A stretch of 64,000 nt of DNA from Pseudomonadota bacterium (GTDB lineage Bacteria > Pseudomonadota > Gammaproteobacteria > Pseudomonadales > Oleiphilaceae), in assembly GCA_002747395.1 (NCBI GenBank), contig PDPE01000032.1, positions 120,528-184,527 on the forward strand, given 5' to 3'. The translations under genes were made by a program, and so were the position numbers. Position 1 is the first letter of the stretch. The number at the start of each line of letters is the position of its first letter. The notes below the pieces were generated by a model, which did no database searches, had not been told where the DNA came from, and saw nothing but the letters and a program-made list of their open reading frames with translations. Shown one piece after another: positions 27,611 to 38,594 of this stretch.

Positions 27611-29059
27611 ATGGTCTCGAATGATGTTACCCGGATGACCGAGAGCAAAAAACAGATCCGACAACTTGATCAGGCATTTGCAGCACAGAAATCAGCCTTT
27701 CATGCCAATCCCTTTCCCACCCTGGAAGAGCGGAGAAAAAATTTGAGGCGGTTAAAGACCACCTTGCTGGAAAACAGAAATGAGCTTCTTGAAGCAATCA
27801 ATGAAGACTTTGGTTGCCGTTCCCATGATGAATCGATACTGGCAGAACTAATGCCTTCCGTACAAGGCATCAACTACGCCCTGAAGAACGTTGGCAAATG
27901 GATGAAACCATCCAGGCGAGCAGTCGGTTTGGTATTCCAACCGGCCAGGAACACTGTTCACTACCATCCGCTTGGTGTGATTGGCATTATCGTTCCCTGG
28001 AACTATCCGTTGTATCTGGCTGCGGGGCCGTTGACTGCCGCCCTGGCCGCAGGCAACCGTGTAATGATCAAAATGTCCGAATACACACCAAAAACCTCAG
28101 CGCTTTTTGCAAGACTGATGCAAGAAACATTTTCTGAAAATCTGGTCTGTGTAATCAATGGAAATGCCGACGTAGCGATAGAGTTCTCCCGGAAAAAATT
28201 CAACCATATACTGTTTACCGGCTCAACCACTGTAGGCAGGCATGTCATGCGTGCAGCAGCAGAGAACCTGACACCTGTCACACTGGAACTCGGTGGAAAA
28301 TCACCCGCCATCATTTCTGCGGATGTTCCAATGGATGACGCAGCTGACCGCCTCGCTTTCGGCAAGGCCTTCAATGCCGGACAAACCTGCGTGGCACCGG
28401 ATTATGTGCTCTGCCCTGCAGATCGGGTAGACCGGTTTGTCGACTCCTTTCAACATAAATTTGGCGAGCAGTTCGCCTCCTTGAGGAACAATGGCGACTT
28501 CACCAGTATCATAGACGAGCGCCAATACAAACGTCTCCGGAAATACCTTGATGATGCAAGGGCAAAAGGGGCCAGCATAGTTGAAGTTAACCCGGCAAAT
28601 GAAGACATGAGCCAGGGCACCAATAAAATGCCCATTCATCTGGTCATCGATCCGACGGAAAAAATGCTGGTGATGCAAGAGGAGATTTTTGGCCCGATCC
28701 TTCCCGTTATTCCCTACAACCACATCGATGATGCCATAAGCTTTATCAATCATCGCCCTGCCCCGCTTGCGTTGTACTACTTTGGCTACGACAGGGAAGC
28801 ACAACAGTATGTCCTTGATCGCACTCACTCGGGCGGTGCATGCATCAACGATACCCTCATGCATGTTGCCCAGGATGACATGCCGTTTGGCGGCGTTGGC
28901 GATTCAGGAATGGGGCATTACCATGGCTATGAGGGTTTCCAGACATTTACCAATCACAAAAGTGTGTTTTCCAAACAGAAATTCAATAGCGGCAAGCTGA
29001 TCTATGCCCCGTATGGCACCAGAATCCACAAACTGATTTATGCTTTATTCGTTCGCTAG
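27611..29059 (+). CDS. Aldehyde dehydrogenase, coniferyl-aldehyde dehydrogenase type
   Basis: A 482-residue NAD(P)-dependent aldehyde dehydrogenase. It has VIVPWNYPLYLAAGPLTAALAAGN, the FTGSTTVGRHV coenzyme loop, the general base in LELGGKSPAI and the nucleophile in FNAGQTCVAPDYVL. The short length and the C-terminal PFGGVGDSGMGHYHGYEGF followed by a hydrophobic tail (YAPYGTRIHKLIYALFV) fit the coniferyl-aldehyde/fatty-aldehyde subgroup. The in vivo aldehyde is unknown. AGAGGTG precedes the ATG; an in-frame ATG at 27644 (MTESKKQI) is an alternative. Control by the divergent TetR protein is likely. Confidence 0.9.
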   Translation: MVSNDVTRMTESKKQIRQLDQAFAAQKSAFHANPFPTLEERRKNLRRLKTTLLENRNELLEAINEDFGCRSHDESILAELMPSVQGINYALKNVGKWMKPSRRAVGLVFQPARNTVHYHPLGVIGIIVPWNYPLYLAAGPLTAALAAGNRVMIKMSEYTPKTSALFARLMQETFSENLVCVINGNADVAIEFSRKKFNHILFTGSTTVGRHVMRAAAENLTPVTLELGGKSPAIISADVPMDDAADRLAFGKAFNAGQTCVAPDYVLCPADRVDRFVDSFQHKFGEQFASLRNNGDFTSIIDERQYKRLRKYLDDARAKGASIVEVNPANEDMSQGTNKMPIHLVIDPTEKMLVMQEEIFGPILPVIPYNHIDDAISFINHRPAPLALYYFGYDREAQQYVLDRTHSGGACINDTLMHVAQDDMPFGGVGDSGMGHYHGYEGFQTFTNHKSVFSKQKFNSGKLIYAPYGTRIHKLIYALFVR

Positions 29060-29170
29060 CCGGCACCATACCGAACACAACCAGCCCGTTTTTTCATTTC
29101 AGGCAAACGGCCGGTTTGTGGCTACCTGCTTTTTCCTATACTATTCTCCGTTCTGTAAAACTGCGAATGA

Positions 29171-29673
<503 letters not shown>

Positions 29674-29674
<1 letters not shown>

Positions 29675-29715
29675 TGAATGGTGAATGGTGAATGGTGAAT
29701 GGTGAATGGTGAATA
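29674..29715. repeat. 7-bp tandem repeat, six units
   Basis: GTGAATG is repeated five times and followed by GTGAATA, starting at the last base of the coaD stop codon. This is the cleanest microsatellite-like array in the window and a good candidate for length variation between strains. It has no open frame of its own. Confidence 0.95.
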
Positions 29716-29808
29716 GCTCAAAGAATAGACAGGCGTCAATCAAATGACAGACGAAACAGGCCATAATCTTCCCGACATTTTAACGCAAGGTATTCATCGA
29801 GGTACTGA

Positions 29809-30069
<261 letters not shown>

Positions 30070-30070
30070 C

Positions 30071-31822
30071 TTGCCAGATCGGACTTTACAATCAGCCTGC
30101 TCCTTCCTGTGCGTATTCGCCCTGTCCCTCATTTCGGTCGGGTGCAGTACCACGCCCGATCTTCCCGGAAAGGCGGGCGTGGCAACGGCTCACCCGCTGG
30201 CCACACAAGCCGCTTTTCGCACACTGGATCGTGGTGGCAATGCTTTTGACGCGGCGATCGCGGCGGCGGCCACCCTGGCTGTTGTTGAGCCATACAGCTC
30301 CGGCATGGGAGGTGGTGGTTTCTGGTTATTGCAAAAACGCAATGGCGACACCAGCTTCATTGACGCAAGAGAGAAAGCCCCTCTGGATGCATCGAGAGAC
30401 ATGTATCTGGACGCCCGCGGTTATCCCGTGCCCTCACGCTCGAAAAACGGGGCACTTGCAGCAGCAATCCCCGGACAGGCTGCTGCCTTCGACCATATCG
30501 CCCGACATCATGGGCGACTCCCCCTCAACGCGACACTGCAAGATGCAATCCAGTTGGCCGAGGACGGCTTCAAGATCAATCGAAAATACCGGGATATGGT
30601 GCATTTTCGGTTAGACGAACTACGCAAACACCAGGCCGCAGCCAGCACTTTTCTTGAAAATGGCCAGATTCCCGGGCGTGGTTTCGTTGTAAAACAGCCG
30701 GCGTTGGCAAAAACACTGAGAGCACTGGCAGCCAGGGGAAAAGCCGGATTTTATCAGGGTGAAGTCGCAATCAACCTGGTCAGAGATGTGCGAAAGGCGG
30801 GTGGCATATGGCGCATGGAAGACCTTGCCGGGTACAACGTGGTCGAAAGGGAGCCGGTTCAGTTCGTTTTTCATGGCAAAACCCGGGTGACCACTGTCGG
30901 ATTACCCTCTTCGGGGGGCATCGCCTTGCAGCAAATGCTGGGTATCATGGAAGGTATCAACTTTAGTGATTTCACACCCGCCCAGGTGATGATGGCAAAG
31001 GTTGCCGTGATGGACGAAGCTTTTCGAAATCAGGCGGCCTATATGGGAGACAGCGACTTTGTTTCCGTTCCCGTCAAGGATCTGACCAGAAAAACCCGGC
31101 TGAATTACCTGGCACGAACCATCAGAAAAAATATCAGTCAATCCGGTTATGTGGCTGACTGGCAAACTTCTGATGGACAAACTTCTGATGGGCACACTGA
31201 AGAAAAAGCCGGGCTTGAAGCGTCCGACGAACACGAATATCACGGTGCCTCACATATTGCTGTGATTGACAAATACGGCAATCGCGCTTCTGTGACACTT
31301 GGCCTGAACCTGCCTTTCGGTTCGGGCTTTATGTCAAGGTCAACCGGCGTGGTATTAAACAACGAAATGGACGACTTTTCCATTAACCCGGGCCGACCCG
31401 ATGCTCGGGGCCTGACTGGCAATGAACAAAACGCGATAGCACCGGGCAAACGGCCATTGTCGAGCATGTCGCCAGGTGTGGTAGAGTCTGATCAACGGGT
31501 TGCCGTCATTGGTTCATCCGGTGGCAGCCGCATTATCACTATGGTGTTTCAGGCAATTCTCGCAATCACTGAAGGCAGGAACGCACAGGAAACCGTCACC
31601 AGACCGCGCTACCACTTTCAACACAGACCCGAGTATATCCAATACGAAAAAGGTGCCATCCCTGCCGATGTTATCAAAGAGATGAGATTGTCTGGCTATG
31701 CATTCAAACCACTCGGTCGCCGGTATGGCAACATGCAAATGATCCTTTTAGACAAACAGACGGGGAAACTGGAGGCCGCAACTGACCCGCGAGGCGCCGG
31801 CCAGGCGATCGTTCGCAACTGA
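30071..31822 (+). CDS. Gamma-glutamyltransferase homologue, lipoprotein, catalytic Thr replaced
   Basis: A 583-residue Ntn-hydrolase-family protein. The TTG start gives a lipoprotein signal peptide (FLCVFALSLISVGC, lipobox Cys at about residue 25), so it is probably anchored in the periplasm. GGT features are ATAHPLATQAAFRTLDRGGNAFDAAIA, EPYSSGMGGGGFWLL and, in the small subunit, FGSGFMSRSTGVVLNNEMDD. At the self-cleavage site, where the family has T-[TS]-H, this protein reads A393-S394-H395. The catalytic and autoprocessing threonine thus appears to be replaced by alanine (codon GCC). The linker just before it carries a QTSDGQTSDGH repeat. It may be inactive, or Ser394 may take over; both are inference. 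Confidence 0.85.
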   Translation: MPDRTLQSACSFLCVFALSLISVGCSTTPDLPGKAGVATAHPLATQAAFRTLDRGGNAFDAAIAAAATLAVVEPYSSGMGGGGFWLLQKRNGDTSFIDAREKAPLDASRDMYLDARGYPVPSRSKNGALAAAIPGQAAAFDHIARHHGRLPLNATLQDAIQLAEDGFKINRKYRDMVHFRLDELRKHQAAASTFLENGQIPGRGFVVKQPALAKTLRALAARGKAGFYQGEVAINLVRDVRKAGGIWRMEDLAGYNVVEREPVQFVFHGKTRVTTVGLPSSGGIALQQMLGIMEGINFSDFTPAQVMMAKVAVMDEAFRNQAAYMGDSDFVSVPVKDLTRKTRLNYLARTIRKNISQSGYVADWQTSDGQTSDGHTEEKAGLEASDEHEYHGASHIAVIDKYGNRASVTLGLNLPFGSGFMSRSTGVVLNNEMDDFSINPGRPDARGLTGNEQNAIAPGKRPLSSMSPGVVESDQRVAVIGSSGGSRIITMVFQAILAITEGRNAQETVTRPRYHFQHRPEYIQYEKGAIPADVIKEMRLSGYAFKPLGRRYGNMQMILLDKQTGKLEAATDPRGAGQAIVRN

Positions 31823-31923
31823 AATGCTTTTTCTTGCCCTGTCGGGAGTTAACACCTGTTGTAGTCTACACTTACAGGCAGCGCCTGGATTTATTCACTT
31901 GAGCAAGGGCAAAGGAGCCGCTT

Positions 31924-32451
31924 ATGAAAAAGAAAGCCGGCATTGATGATAACCTCTCTGTTCCTCCTGATACATCAGGCAAATCCTCCCTGGCCGGTTC
32001 TGTCGGCCTTGTCTTTCTGGCCGTTGCTCTCTCTGTCACTGCTTCATTTATCCTGCATTATCAGTCAGGAGGAAATGCTGAACCGGTCAGGCCCGAAGAT
32101 ATCCGCATGTTGCATGAGAAAATCACGCAGTTGGAGGCCCGCCTCACCGAACAGGAAAAACAAATCGAACTGCTGACAAAAACGTTTCCGAGCATCACCA
32201 GCAAGGTTGAAAACAGCACCGGTGCAGCCATGCAGCGAATCCTGATTCAGCAGGAAGCAAGCATTCAGCTGTTTTTGAAAGACCTGAAATCCGGCATGTA
32301 CGATCTGGCTCACATGATTCCGGGTTCAAGAACCTGGCTGGAACACTATAATGAATCAATGAACAGAGCCATCCAAAAAAGCATCAAGCGTTCCAGACGG
32401 TTAAAGCGAATGAACTCGGGCGAGATACTGATAGAGCCTGATGCTCGCTGA
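31924..32451 (+). CDS. Single-pass membrane protein with coiled coil, function unknown
   Basis: I do not recognise this 175-residue protein. It has a short cytoplasmic tail, one transmembrane helix (about 25-44, GSVGLVFLAVALSVTASFIL), a heptad-rich segment likely to form a coiled coil (about 58-85, IRMLHEKITQLEARLTEQEK) and a basic C-terminal region (KSIKRSRRLKRMN). AAGGAG stands before the ATG. It is convergent with hemB and has no obvious operon partner. Confidence 0.75.
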   Translation: MKKKAGIDDNLSVPPDTSGKSSLAGSVGLVFLAVALSVTASFILHYQSGGNAEPVRPEDIRMLHEKITQLEARLTEQEKQIELLTKTFPSITSKVENSTGAAMQRILIQQEASIQLFLKDLKSGMYDLAHMIPGSRTWLEHYNESMNRAIQKSIKRSRRLKRMNSGEILIEPDAR

Positions 32452-32462
32452 ATGAGATCAGG

Positions 32463-32519
32463 TTTGTACATTTGTCGTTTTGTACATTTATCGTTTTGTA
32501 CATTTATCGTTTTGCACAT
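32463..32519. repeat. 16-bp tandem repeat, about 3.5 units
   Basis: TTTGTACATTTATCGT units begin at 32463, 32479, 32495 and 32511 with single-base differences. The array fills nearly all of the short spacer between two convergent genes and touches the hemB stop codon. Confidence 0.9.
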
Positions 32520-33566
<1,047 letters not shown>

Positions 33567-33785
33567 CTACTATCACCAACCATTGCCAATATGAGCTTCT
33601 GATGCCAGATTGACAAGATCAACCTGAACAGAACGCATCTATTATGCCCGGCCACCATGCTTAACTACCATGCCCGACTGCAGGTTTTTTTAACTCCACA
33701 CGAAAATAGAACGGCCATTGCGCTATGGATGCCGGACTGAATTCAGCTACACTCCTGTAGCATCCACTTCCCGAACAGGTTTACC

Positions 33786-35942
33786 ATGAACCCCAAAAAG
33801 AAAATCCTGACAGGCGTGATTGCGGCCCTTATCGCCACCTTTTTCATCCTTGACCTGGGCCAATATCTGAGCCTTGATTACCTCGGCCAGCAGAAAGAGG
33901 CGCTCGGGGAATACCAGGAACACAACCCTGGCCGATCGGCATTCTTCTACATGCTGATATATATTGCAGTCACTGCACTGTCTCTGCCCGGAGCCACAGT
34001 TATGACACTGGCAGGAGGAGCCATTTTCGGGCTTGGCCAGGGGCTTCTGCTTGTCTCGTTTGCCAGCACCATCGGCGCCACCCTGGCGTTCCTTATCTCC
34101 CGCACGCTGCTGAAAGAGAGTGTGCAAAACCGTTTTGGTGACAGCCTCGAATCGATCAACAAGGGCATGGCAAAAGAAGGAGCCTTTTATCTGTTCGGAC
34201 TCCGCCTCGTCCCGCTGTTTCCCTTTTTTGTCATCAATCTCGTGATGGGGCTGACCTCCATCCGGGCCGGCACATTTTTCCTCGTATCCCAGGCAGGCAT
34301 GCTGCCGGGCACCCTTGTTTATGTGAATGCCGGAACCCAATTGGCCAGCATTGATTCTGTGTCAGGGATTCTATCGCCGGGTTTGTTGATTTCATTTGCC
34401 TTGCTTGGTCTGTTTCCCATCGTGGCGAAAAAGGCACTGGCCTGGTTCCAGGCAAGAAAAGCCATGACCCCCTACAGTAAACCCGACACCTTTGATAGCA
34501 ACCTGATTGTGATCGGGGCTGGCGCGGCGGGCCTGGTCACCTCTTATATCGCCGCTGTAACCAGGGCAAAAGTGACCCTGATCGAAAAGCATAAAATGGG
34601 TGGAGACTGCCTGAATACCGGCTGTGTACCCAGCAAGGCACTGCTCCGGTCAGCCAAAATAGCCAGCTATATTGGTCGATCCGAGGAGTTCGGGATTCGT
34701 ACCGGAGCGGCTGACATTGACTTCCCGGCGGTAATGGAACGTGTGCAGCAAGTAATTGCCAAAGTGGAACCCCATGATTCGGTGGAGCGCTACACCAAAC
34801 TGGGAGTAGACTGCGTACAGGGCACGGCCAGAATCCTTGACCCCTATCGCGTCAAGGTCAACAACAAGACCATCACTGCCCGCAACATTGTGGTTGCCAC
34901 CGGAGCCAGACCCTTTGTGCCGCCCATTCCGGGTATTGAAGAAACGGGCTACCACACATCGGATACCATCTGGCAGCTGCGTAAAAAACCGAAAAACCTG
35001 CTGGTTATCGGTGCTGGCCCGATAGGTTGTGAACTGGCCCAGGCCTTTCATCGTCTTGGCGTGCCGGTCACGCAGGTTGGCCGCTCTGCCCGCCTCCTGC
35101 CAAAGGAGGATAATGACGTTTCCGAGGCAATTCAAAAGAAATTTGAAGCCGAGGGCATCACAGTAAAACCCGGCTATACGGCCAGGGCTTTCACTGTCAC
35201 TGAAAACCGCAAGCTGCTGAGCATAGAAAAAGACGGCCTCACAGAACAGATTGAATTCGACCAACTACTGCTTGCTGTTGGCAGAAAAGCCAATACCTCA
35301 GGGTTGGGCCTTGAGGAACTGGGTGTCAGGCTCAACCCGGATGGCACCATTGAGGTCAACGAGTTTTTACAAACCGGCATTCCCACCATTTACGCCAGTG
35401 GCGATGTGGCCGGGCCTTACCAGTTCACCCATACTGCTGCACACCAGGCCTGGTACGCCTCGGTAAACAGCCTGTTCGGGCTGGTCAAAAAATTCAGGAC
35501 GGACTATCGGGTCATCCCCTGGTGCACCTTTACCGACCCCGAGATTGCAAGAGTGGGGTTAAACGAGCAGGAGGCAAAGGCCAAAGGCATCAAATATGAA
35601 AAAACACGATTTGGCATTGATGATCTGGACAGGGCTATTGCAGATGGAGAAGACCAGGGTTTTGTGAAGGTGCTCACCGTTCCGGGCAAGGATAAAATCC
35701 TCGGTGTCACCATTGTCGGCCATCACGCAGGTGACCTGATTGCAGAGTACGTTACCGCCATGAAATACAGACTGGGGCTTGACAAGGTACTTGGCACCAT
35801 TCACATCTACCCCACCCTTACCGAGTCAAACAAATATGCAGCCGGTGAGTGGAAGCGAGCTCATGCGCCGGAGCGCCTCATGGGTTGGGTCGGGCACTTT
35901 CATCGCTGGCGTCGTAACGAGAGCCGGACGAAGGCGACCTGA
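33786..35942 (+). CDS. TVP38/TMEM64 membrane domain fused to a flavin disulfide reductase
   Basis: A 718-residue fusion. Residues 1-225 form a DedA/TVP38-like membrane domain with several helices and the segment LPGATVMTLAGGAIFGLGQGLLL. Residues 238 to about 705 form a pyridine-nucleotide disulfide oxidoreductase: FAD-binding VIGAGAAGLVTSYIAAV, the redox-active disulfide GGDCLNTGCVPSKAL, NAD(P)-binding VIGAGPIGCELAQAF and the dimer domain with HIYPTLTESNKYA. It resembles mercuric reductase and lipoamide dehydrogenase, but no N-terminal mercury-binding CxxC domain is present. The His of the HxxxxE pair is replaced by Tyr (YPTLTE), which argues against lipoamide dehydrogenase activity. The substrate is unknown; the membrane domain suggests quinone or a small membrane-linked thiol or lipid process. 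Such fusions are known in other bacteria. Confidence 0.85.
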   Translation: MNPKKKILTGVIAALIATFFILDLGQYLSLDYLGQQKEALGEYQEHNPGRSAFFYMLIYIAVTALSLPGATVMTLAGGAIFGLGQGLLLVSFASTIGATLAFLISRTLLKESVQNRFGDSLESINKGMAKEGAFYLFGLRLVPLFPFFVINLVMGLTSIRAGTFFLVSQAGMLPGTLVYVNAGTQLASIDSVSGILSPGLLISFALLGLFPIVAKKALAWFQARKAMTPYSKPDTFDSNLIVIGAGAAGLVTSYIAAVTRAKVTLIEKHKMGGDCLNTGCVPSKALLRSAKIASYIGRSEEFGIRTGAADIDFPAVMERVQQVIAKVEPHDSVERYTKLGVDCVQGTARILDPYRVKVNNKTITARNIVVATGARPFVPPIPGIEETGYHTSDTIWQLRKKPKNLLVIGAGPIGCELAQAFHRLGVPVTQVGRSARLLPKEDNDVSEAIQKKFEAEGITVKPGYTARAFTVTENRKLLSIEKDGLTEQIEFDQLLLAVGRKANTSGLGLEELGVRLNPDGTIEVNEFLQTGIPTIYASGDVAGPYQFTHTAAHQAWYASVNSLFGLVKKFRTDYRVIPWCTFTDPEIARVGLNEQEAKAKGIKYEKTRFGIDDLDRAIADGEDQGFVKVLTVPGKDKILGVTIVGHHAGDLIAEYVTAMKYRLGLDKVLGTIHIYPTLTESNKYAAGEWKRAHAPERLMGWVGHFHRWRRNESRTKAT

Positions 35943-35947
35943 TGTTG

Positions 35948-35985
35948 GCCTTGCCTGGCGGCTTTATTCAACAGCCAGGCAAGGC
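35948..35985. terminator. 12-bp perfect hairpin between convergent genes
   Basis: GCCTTGCCTGGC (35948-35959) pairs perfectly with GCCAGGCAAGGC (35974-35985). There is no clear U run on the plus strand, so it is terminator-like rather than canonical. A second partial CCAGGCC/GGCCTGG element follows. Confidence 0.6.
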
Positions 35986-36025
35986 ATGATTTAATAGCCA
36001 GGCCAGGCCTGGTAGCACTATTGTC

Positions 36026-37213
36026 TTATCTGCGAACCACAATCATTCCGCCATAGAGCATAAAAACCGCTACAACCCACGAGGGAAGGAGACTGGCAAA
36101 GCTTCTTAATATGCTCATCGCGGTGTCAAGAATGACCTCGTGATGTTTATAGGCGACCTTTCCTTTGCGAGTCACAAGTTTGGTTTTTTGAAGAAACTTC
36201 AGAAAACGATTTGCTCCTGATTGTTTCAGCATATCCACGCCGCGCTTTCCAAAGGTTGAGGCTTCCAAAACAACATCCTTTGGCATATCATCCAGCCTGT
36301 TCGCGAGTTTTAATCCTGACGATCCCGTTATGTCAATAAATACGGCTGTTTTATCGCCCAGTTTCTTTCCAAGCTTACTCAACTTTTTCAGGGAATTGAC
36401 ATCATCCGCTTTATTGACCAGCAGCAAGGTACCTCGCATTCCACAGGCTTTATAAGAGCCATATATCACATCAAACAAATCGGTAACCTGATCCGGTTTC
36501 TTCGTTTCTTTGACAATCCTTGCACTCTTCAACAAATATTTTCGTAACCATGCCGGAAGCATATCGACTTTGTTTGCCATCTTTAGAAATGACAGCGCGG
36601 GTTGAACCGAAGCAGAACTACCCGCAGAAATTGCCGTGCCTGCTGACGCAACAAGTCCGATACTTGACAGGGCAACCGTTATTTTGTCAACTTCTTTATC
36701 GTTCCACCATTTATGCCCTTCCAGCACCAGATCGCGCACATCACCAAAAAGAAAAAAATCTGAAGTCACGGCTGAAATTTGCCCTTCAATCTCATCACTT
36801 TGCCCATAGAACAATCCTTCCGCAGCTTTTTGAAGTCTGTACCGATAACTGGTTCGTTTGGCCTGGATCTCTTCGTAAAGTGTTACTGCCTCGGGATTGC
36901 TCTTGACATAGTCATATCCCATAAAATATGACAAATATTCAAAGGCTTTTGCATACTGTTCCTGCTCAACCAATTCTTGAGTATAAGGAACGGGGTCGAT
37001 TCTGACGAGGGCTTCAAATGTTTCTTCACGTACCCGTAACTTATCAACAATGATAGCCCCGCAGAGAATAACGAGGAGGGCAGCAAGTATTCTTCCCTTC
37101 CATCCCAATTTGGGAGCAAGCAATGTGGCCAGTATGCCAGAGAGTAATTGCGGCTTGCGAAACAACCTCCGGATCGGAGAAAAATCGACTCGGCACTTAC
37201 TCTCGTCTTCCAT
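36026..37213 (-). CDS. Membrane-associated protein of unknown family
   Basis: I do not recognise this 395-residue protein. A hydrophobic segment lies at about 42-57 (LAALLVILCGAIIVDKL) and another at the C-terminus (LLPSWVVAVFMLYGGMIVV), with a Gly/Ser/Ala-rich hydrophobic stretch near 185-205. Between them is a lysine-rich soluble part (DVNSLKKLSKLGKKLGDKTA) that suggests a large domain facing the cytoplasm. The base composition is more AT-rich than that of the neighbouring agmatine genes, consistent with acquisition. The start is ATG; the ribosome site is a weak GAAGAG. It has no visible operon partner apart from the SutA-like gene, which lies 123 bp upstream of it on the same strand. Confidence 0.7.
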   Translation of the reverse strand: MEDESKCRVDFSPIRRLFRKPQLLSGILATLLAPKLGWKGRILAALLVILCGAIIVDKLRVREETFEALVRIDPVPYTQELVEQEQYAKAFEYLSYFMGYDYVKSNPEAVTLYEEIQAKRTSYRYRLQKAAEGLFYGQSDEIEGQISAVTSDFFLFGDVRDLVLEGHKWWNDKEVDKITVALSSIGLVASAGTAISAGSSASVQPALSFLKMANKVDMLPAWLRKYLLKSARIVKETKKPDQVTDLFDVIYGSYKACGMRGTLLLVNKADDVNSLKKLSKLGKKLGDKTAVFIDITGSSGLKLANRLDDMPKDVVLEASTFGKRGVDMLKQSGANRFLKFLQKTKLVTRKGKVAYKHHEVILDTAMSILRSFASLLPSWVVAVFMLYGGMIVVRR

Positions 37214-37336
37214 AGTTGCTTCTCTTCTTTACCTTAAACCAGCGGATACGTTAACGATAACATAACCTGATCAAGGGTCTGAATCGAATAAATTATTGCC
37301 TGTCAAGCTGCCGGATTAACAAGCAAATCGGTAAAA

Positions 37337-37543
37337 CTAGATAGGTGCAGAACCATAATTAACGCTAGGCTTGCGTGGCGGATCGGCCCTGACATTCGCA
37401 TCAATGACCTGAACCCGTCCTCCCCTACTGAGAAATGCCTCGATATCCCTGTTCAGATTCAGCCTTATATCCCGACGCTGCTTCTCGGTTAACTCGGTAT
37501 TGTTGAATAGGTCAGTTTTGCCCGGATTTGTATCTGCTTTCAT
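37337..37543 (-). CDS. Small protein resembling the core of SutA
   Basis: A 68-residue protein. Its core LNRDIEAFLSRGGRVQVIDANVRADPPRKP and the final NYGSAPI closely recall the conserved helix and C-terminal tail of SutA, an RNA-polymerase-associated factor used during slow growth in Pseudomonas. SutA has a long acidic N-terminal tail; here only about 20 residues (MKADTNPGKTDLFNNTELT) precede the helix. It may therefore be a short SutA-like protein. The match is from memory of the family and should be treated as likely, not proven. The ATG has AGGTGATG upstream. Confidence 0.55.
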   Translation of the reverse strand: MKADTNPGKTDLFNNTELTEKQRRDIRLNLNRDIEAFLSRGGRVQVIDANVRADPPRKPSVNYGSAPI

Positions 37544-37688
37544 ACCATCACCTGTTCAATTCTGTTACCTGCCAAGTTCAATTGCTCGTCAGGCTGGTTG
37601 TTTTTTTAAGAAATCGAAAAATGAGCACTGATACTTATAGATCATCAGTGATATGAATACAGAAACTTTGTCATACAATTTGTATCTT

Positions 37689-37717
37689 TTTGTAATTCAT
37701 TTCCTTTAAATTACAAA
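37689..37717 (-). terminator. AT-rich hairpin after aguB
   Basis: TTTGTAATT (37689-37697) pairs with AATTACAAA (37709-37717) just beyond the aguB stop codon. The stem is weak but could act as a terminator on the minus strand. Confidence 0.35.
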
Positions 37718-37724
37718 GAGTTGG

Positions 37725-38594
37725 TTAGCCAGTTCCATCCATTGTCCGAATCGGCCCGTAGAGCTCGGGGCGCCTGTCACGAAACAGGCCCCACTCTGCC
37801 CGCTTGCACGCCAGTTCGTCCAGGTCAAAGGTTTGGGTCAGTACAGCCTCGGATTCCCGATCCGCTTCCTGCACCAGCATTCCTGTTTCACTGGCAATAA
37901 AGGAGGAGCCATAAAACCTGATCTCGCTGTCTGCCATAACTTCTTTGCCGATACGATTCGAGGCCATCACAGGAACCACGTTCGCCGCCGCATGCCCCCG
38001 CATGGTCATTTGCCAATGGTTCTTCGAGTCCAGTTCGGGAGCCTGTGGCTCGGAACCGATGGCGGTCGGGTAGAGTAACAGCTCCGCACCCTTGAGCACC
38101 ATGATACGAGCGGCTTCGGGAAACCACTGATCCCAGCAGATGGCAACGCCAATACAGCCGAATCGGGTCTGCCATACCCTGAATCCGGTGTCGCCCGGGG
38201 AGAAAAAATGTTTCTCCTGATAGCCGGGCCCATTTGGAATATGGCTCTTGCGGTAGTTGTCCAGTAATTTCCCGTCCGCATCAATCACTGCCAGCGAATT
38301 GAAAAACACATTATTGGCACGCTCAAAATAGCTTAGCGGCAACACCACCTGCAATTCTCTGGCAAGCGCACAAAATCGACCAAACAGCGTCTGGTCACCA
38401 TAGGGCCGGGCCAGTGAAAAGTGCTTTTCATCCTGACTCTGACAAAAATAGGGGGTTTCGAACAGCTCTTGCAGCAACACAATATTGGCGCCGGATTTTG
38501 CTGCCTGGCGCACTAACGCTTCAGCCCTGTCCAGGTTGCGAGCCAGATCCCGGGTACAGGCCATTTGACTGACGGCAACGGTAACGTTACGCAA
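37725..38594 (-). CDS. aguB: N-carbamoylputrescine amidase
   Basis: AguB hydrolyses N-carbamoylputrescine to putrescine, CO2 and ammonia, the second step of agmatine breakdown. It belongs to the nitrilase fold with Glu in VLLQELFETPYF, Lys in YRKSHIPNGPGY and Cys in GVAICWDQWFPEAARIM. The TTG start at 38594 is chosen because AAGGAGG stands at ideal distance and the protein then begins RNVTVAVSQMACTRDLARN, as in the family; it has 289 residues. The start overlaps the end of aguA by 8 bp, so the pair is translationally coupled. Confidence 0.93.
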   Translation of the reverse strand: MRNVTVAVSQMACTRDLARNLDRAEALVRQAAKSGANIVLLQELFETPYFCQSQDEKHFSLARPYGDQTLFGRFCALARELQVVLPLSYFERANNVFFNSLAVIDADGKLLDNYRKSHIPNGPGYQEKHFFSPGDTGFRVWQTRFGCIGVAICWDQWFPEAARIMVLKGAELLLYPTAIGSEPQAPELDSKNHWQMTMRGHAAANVVPVMASNRIGKEVMADSEIRFYGSSFIASETGMLVQEADRESEAVLTQTFDLDELACKRAEWGLFRDRRPELYGPIRTMDGTG

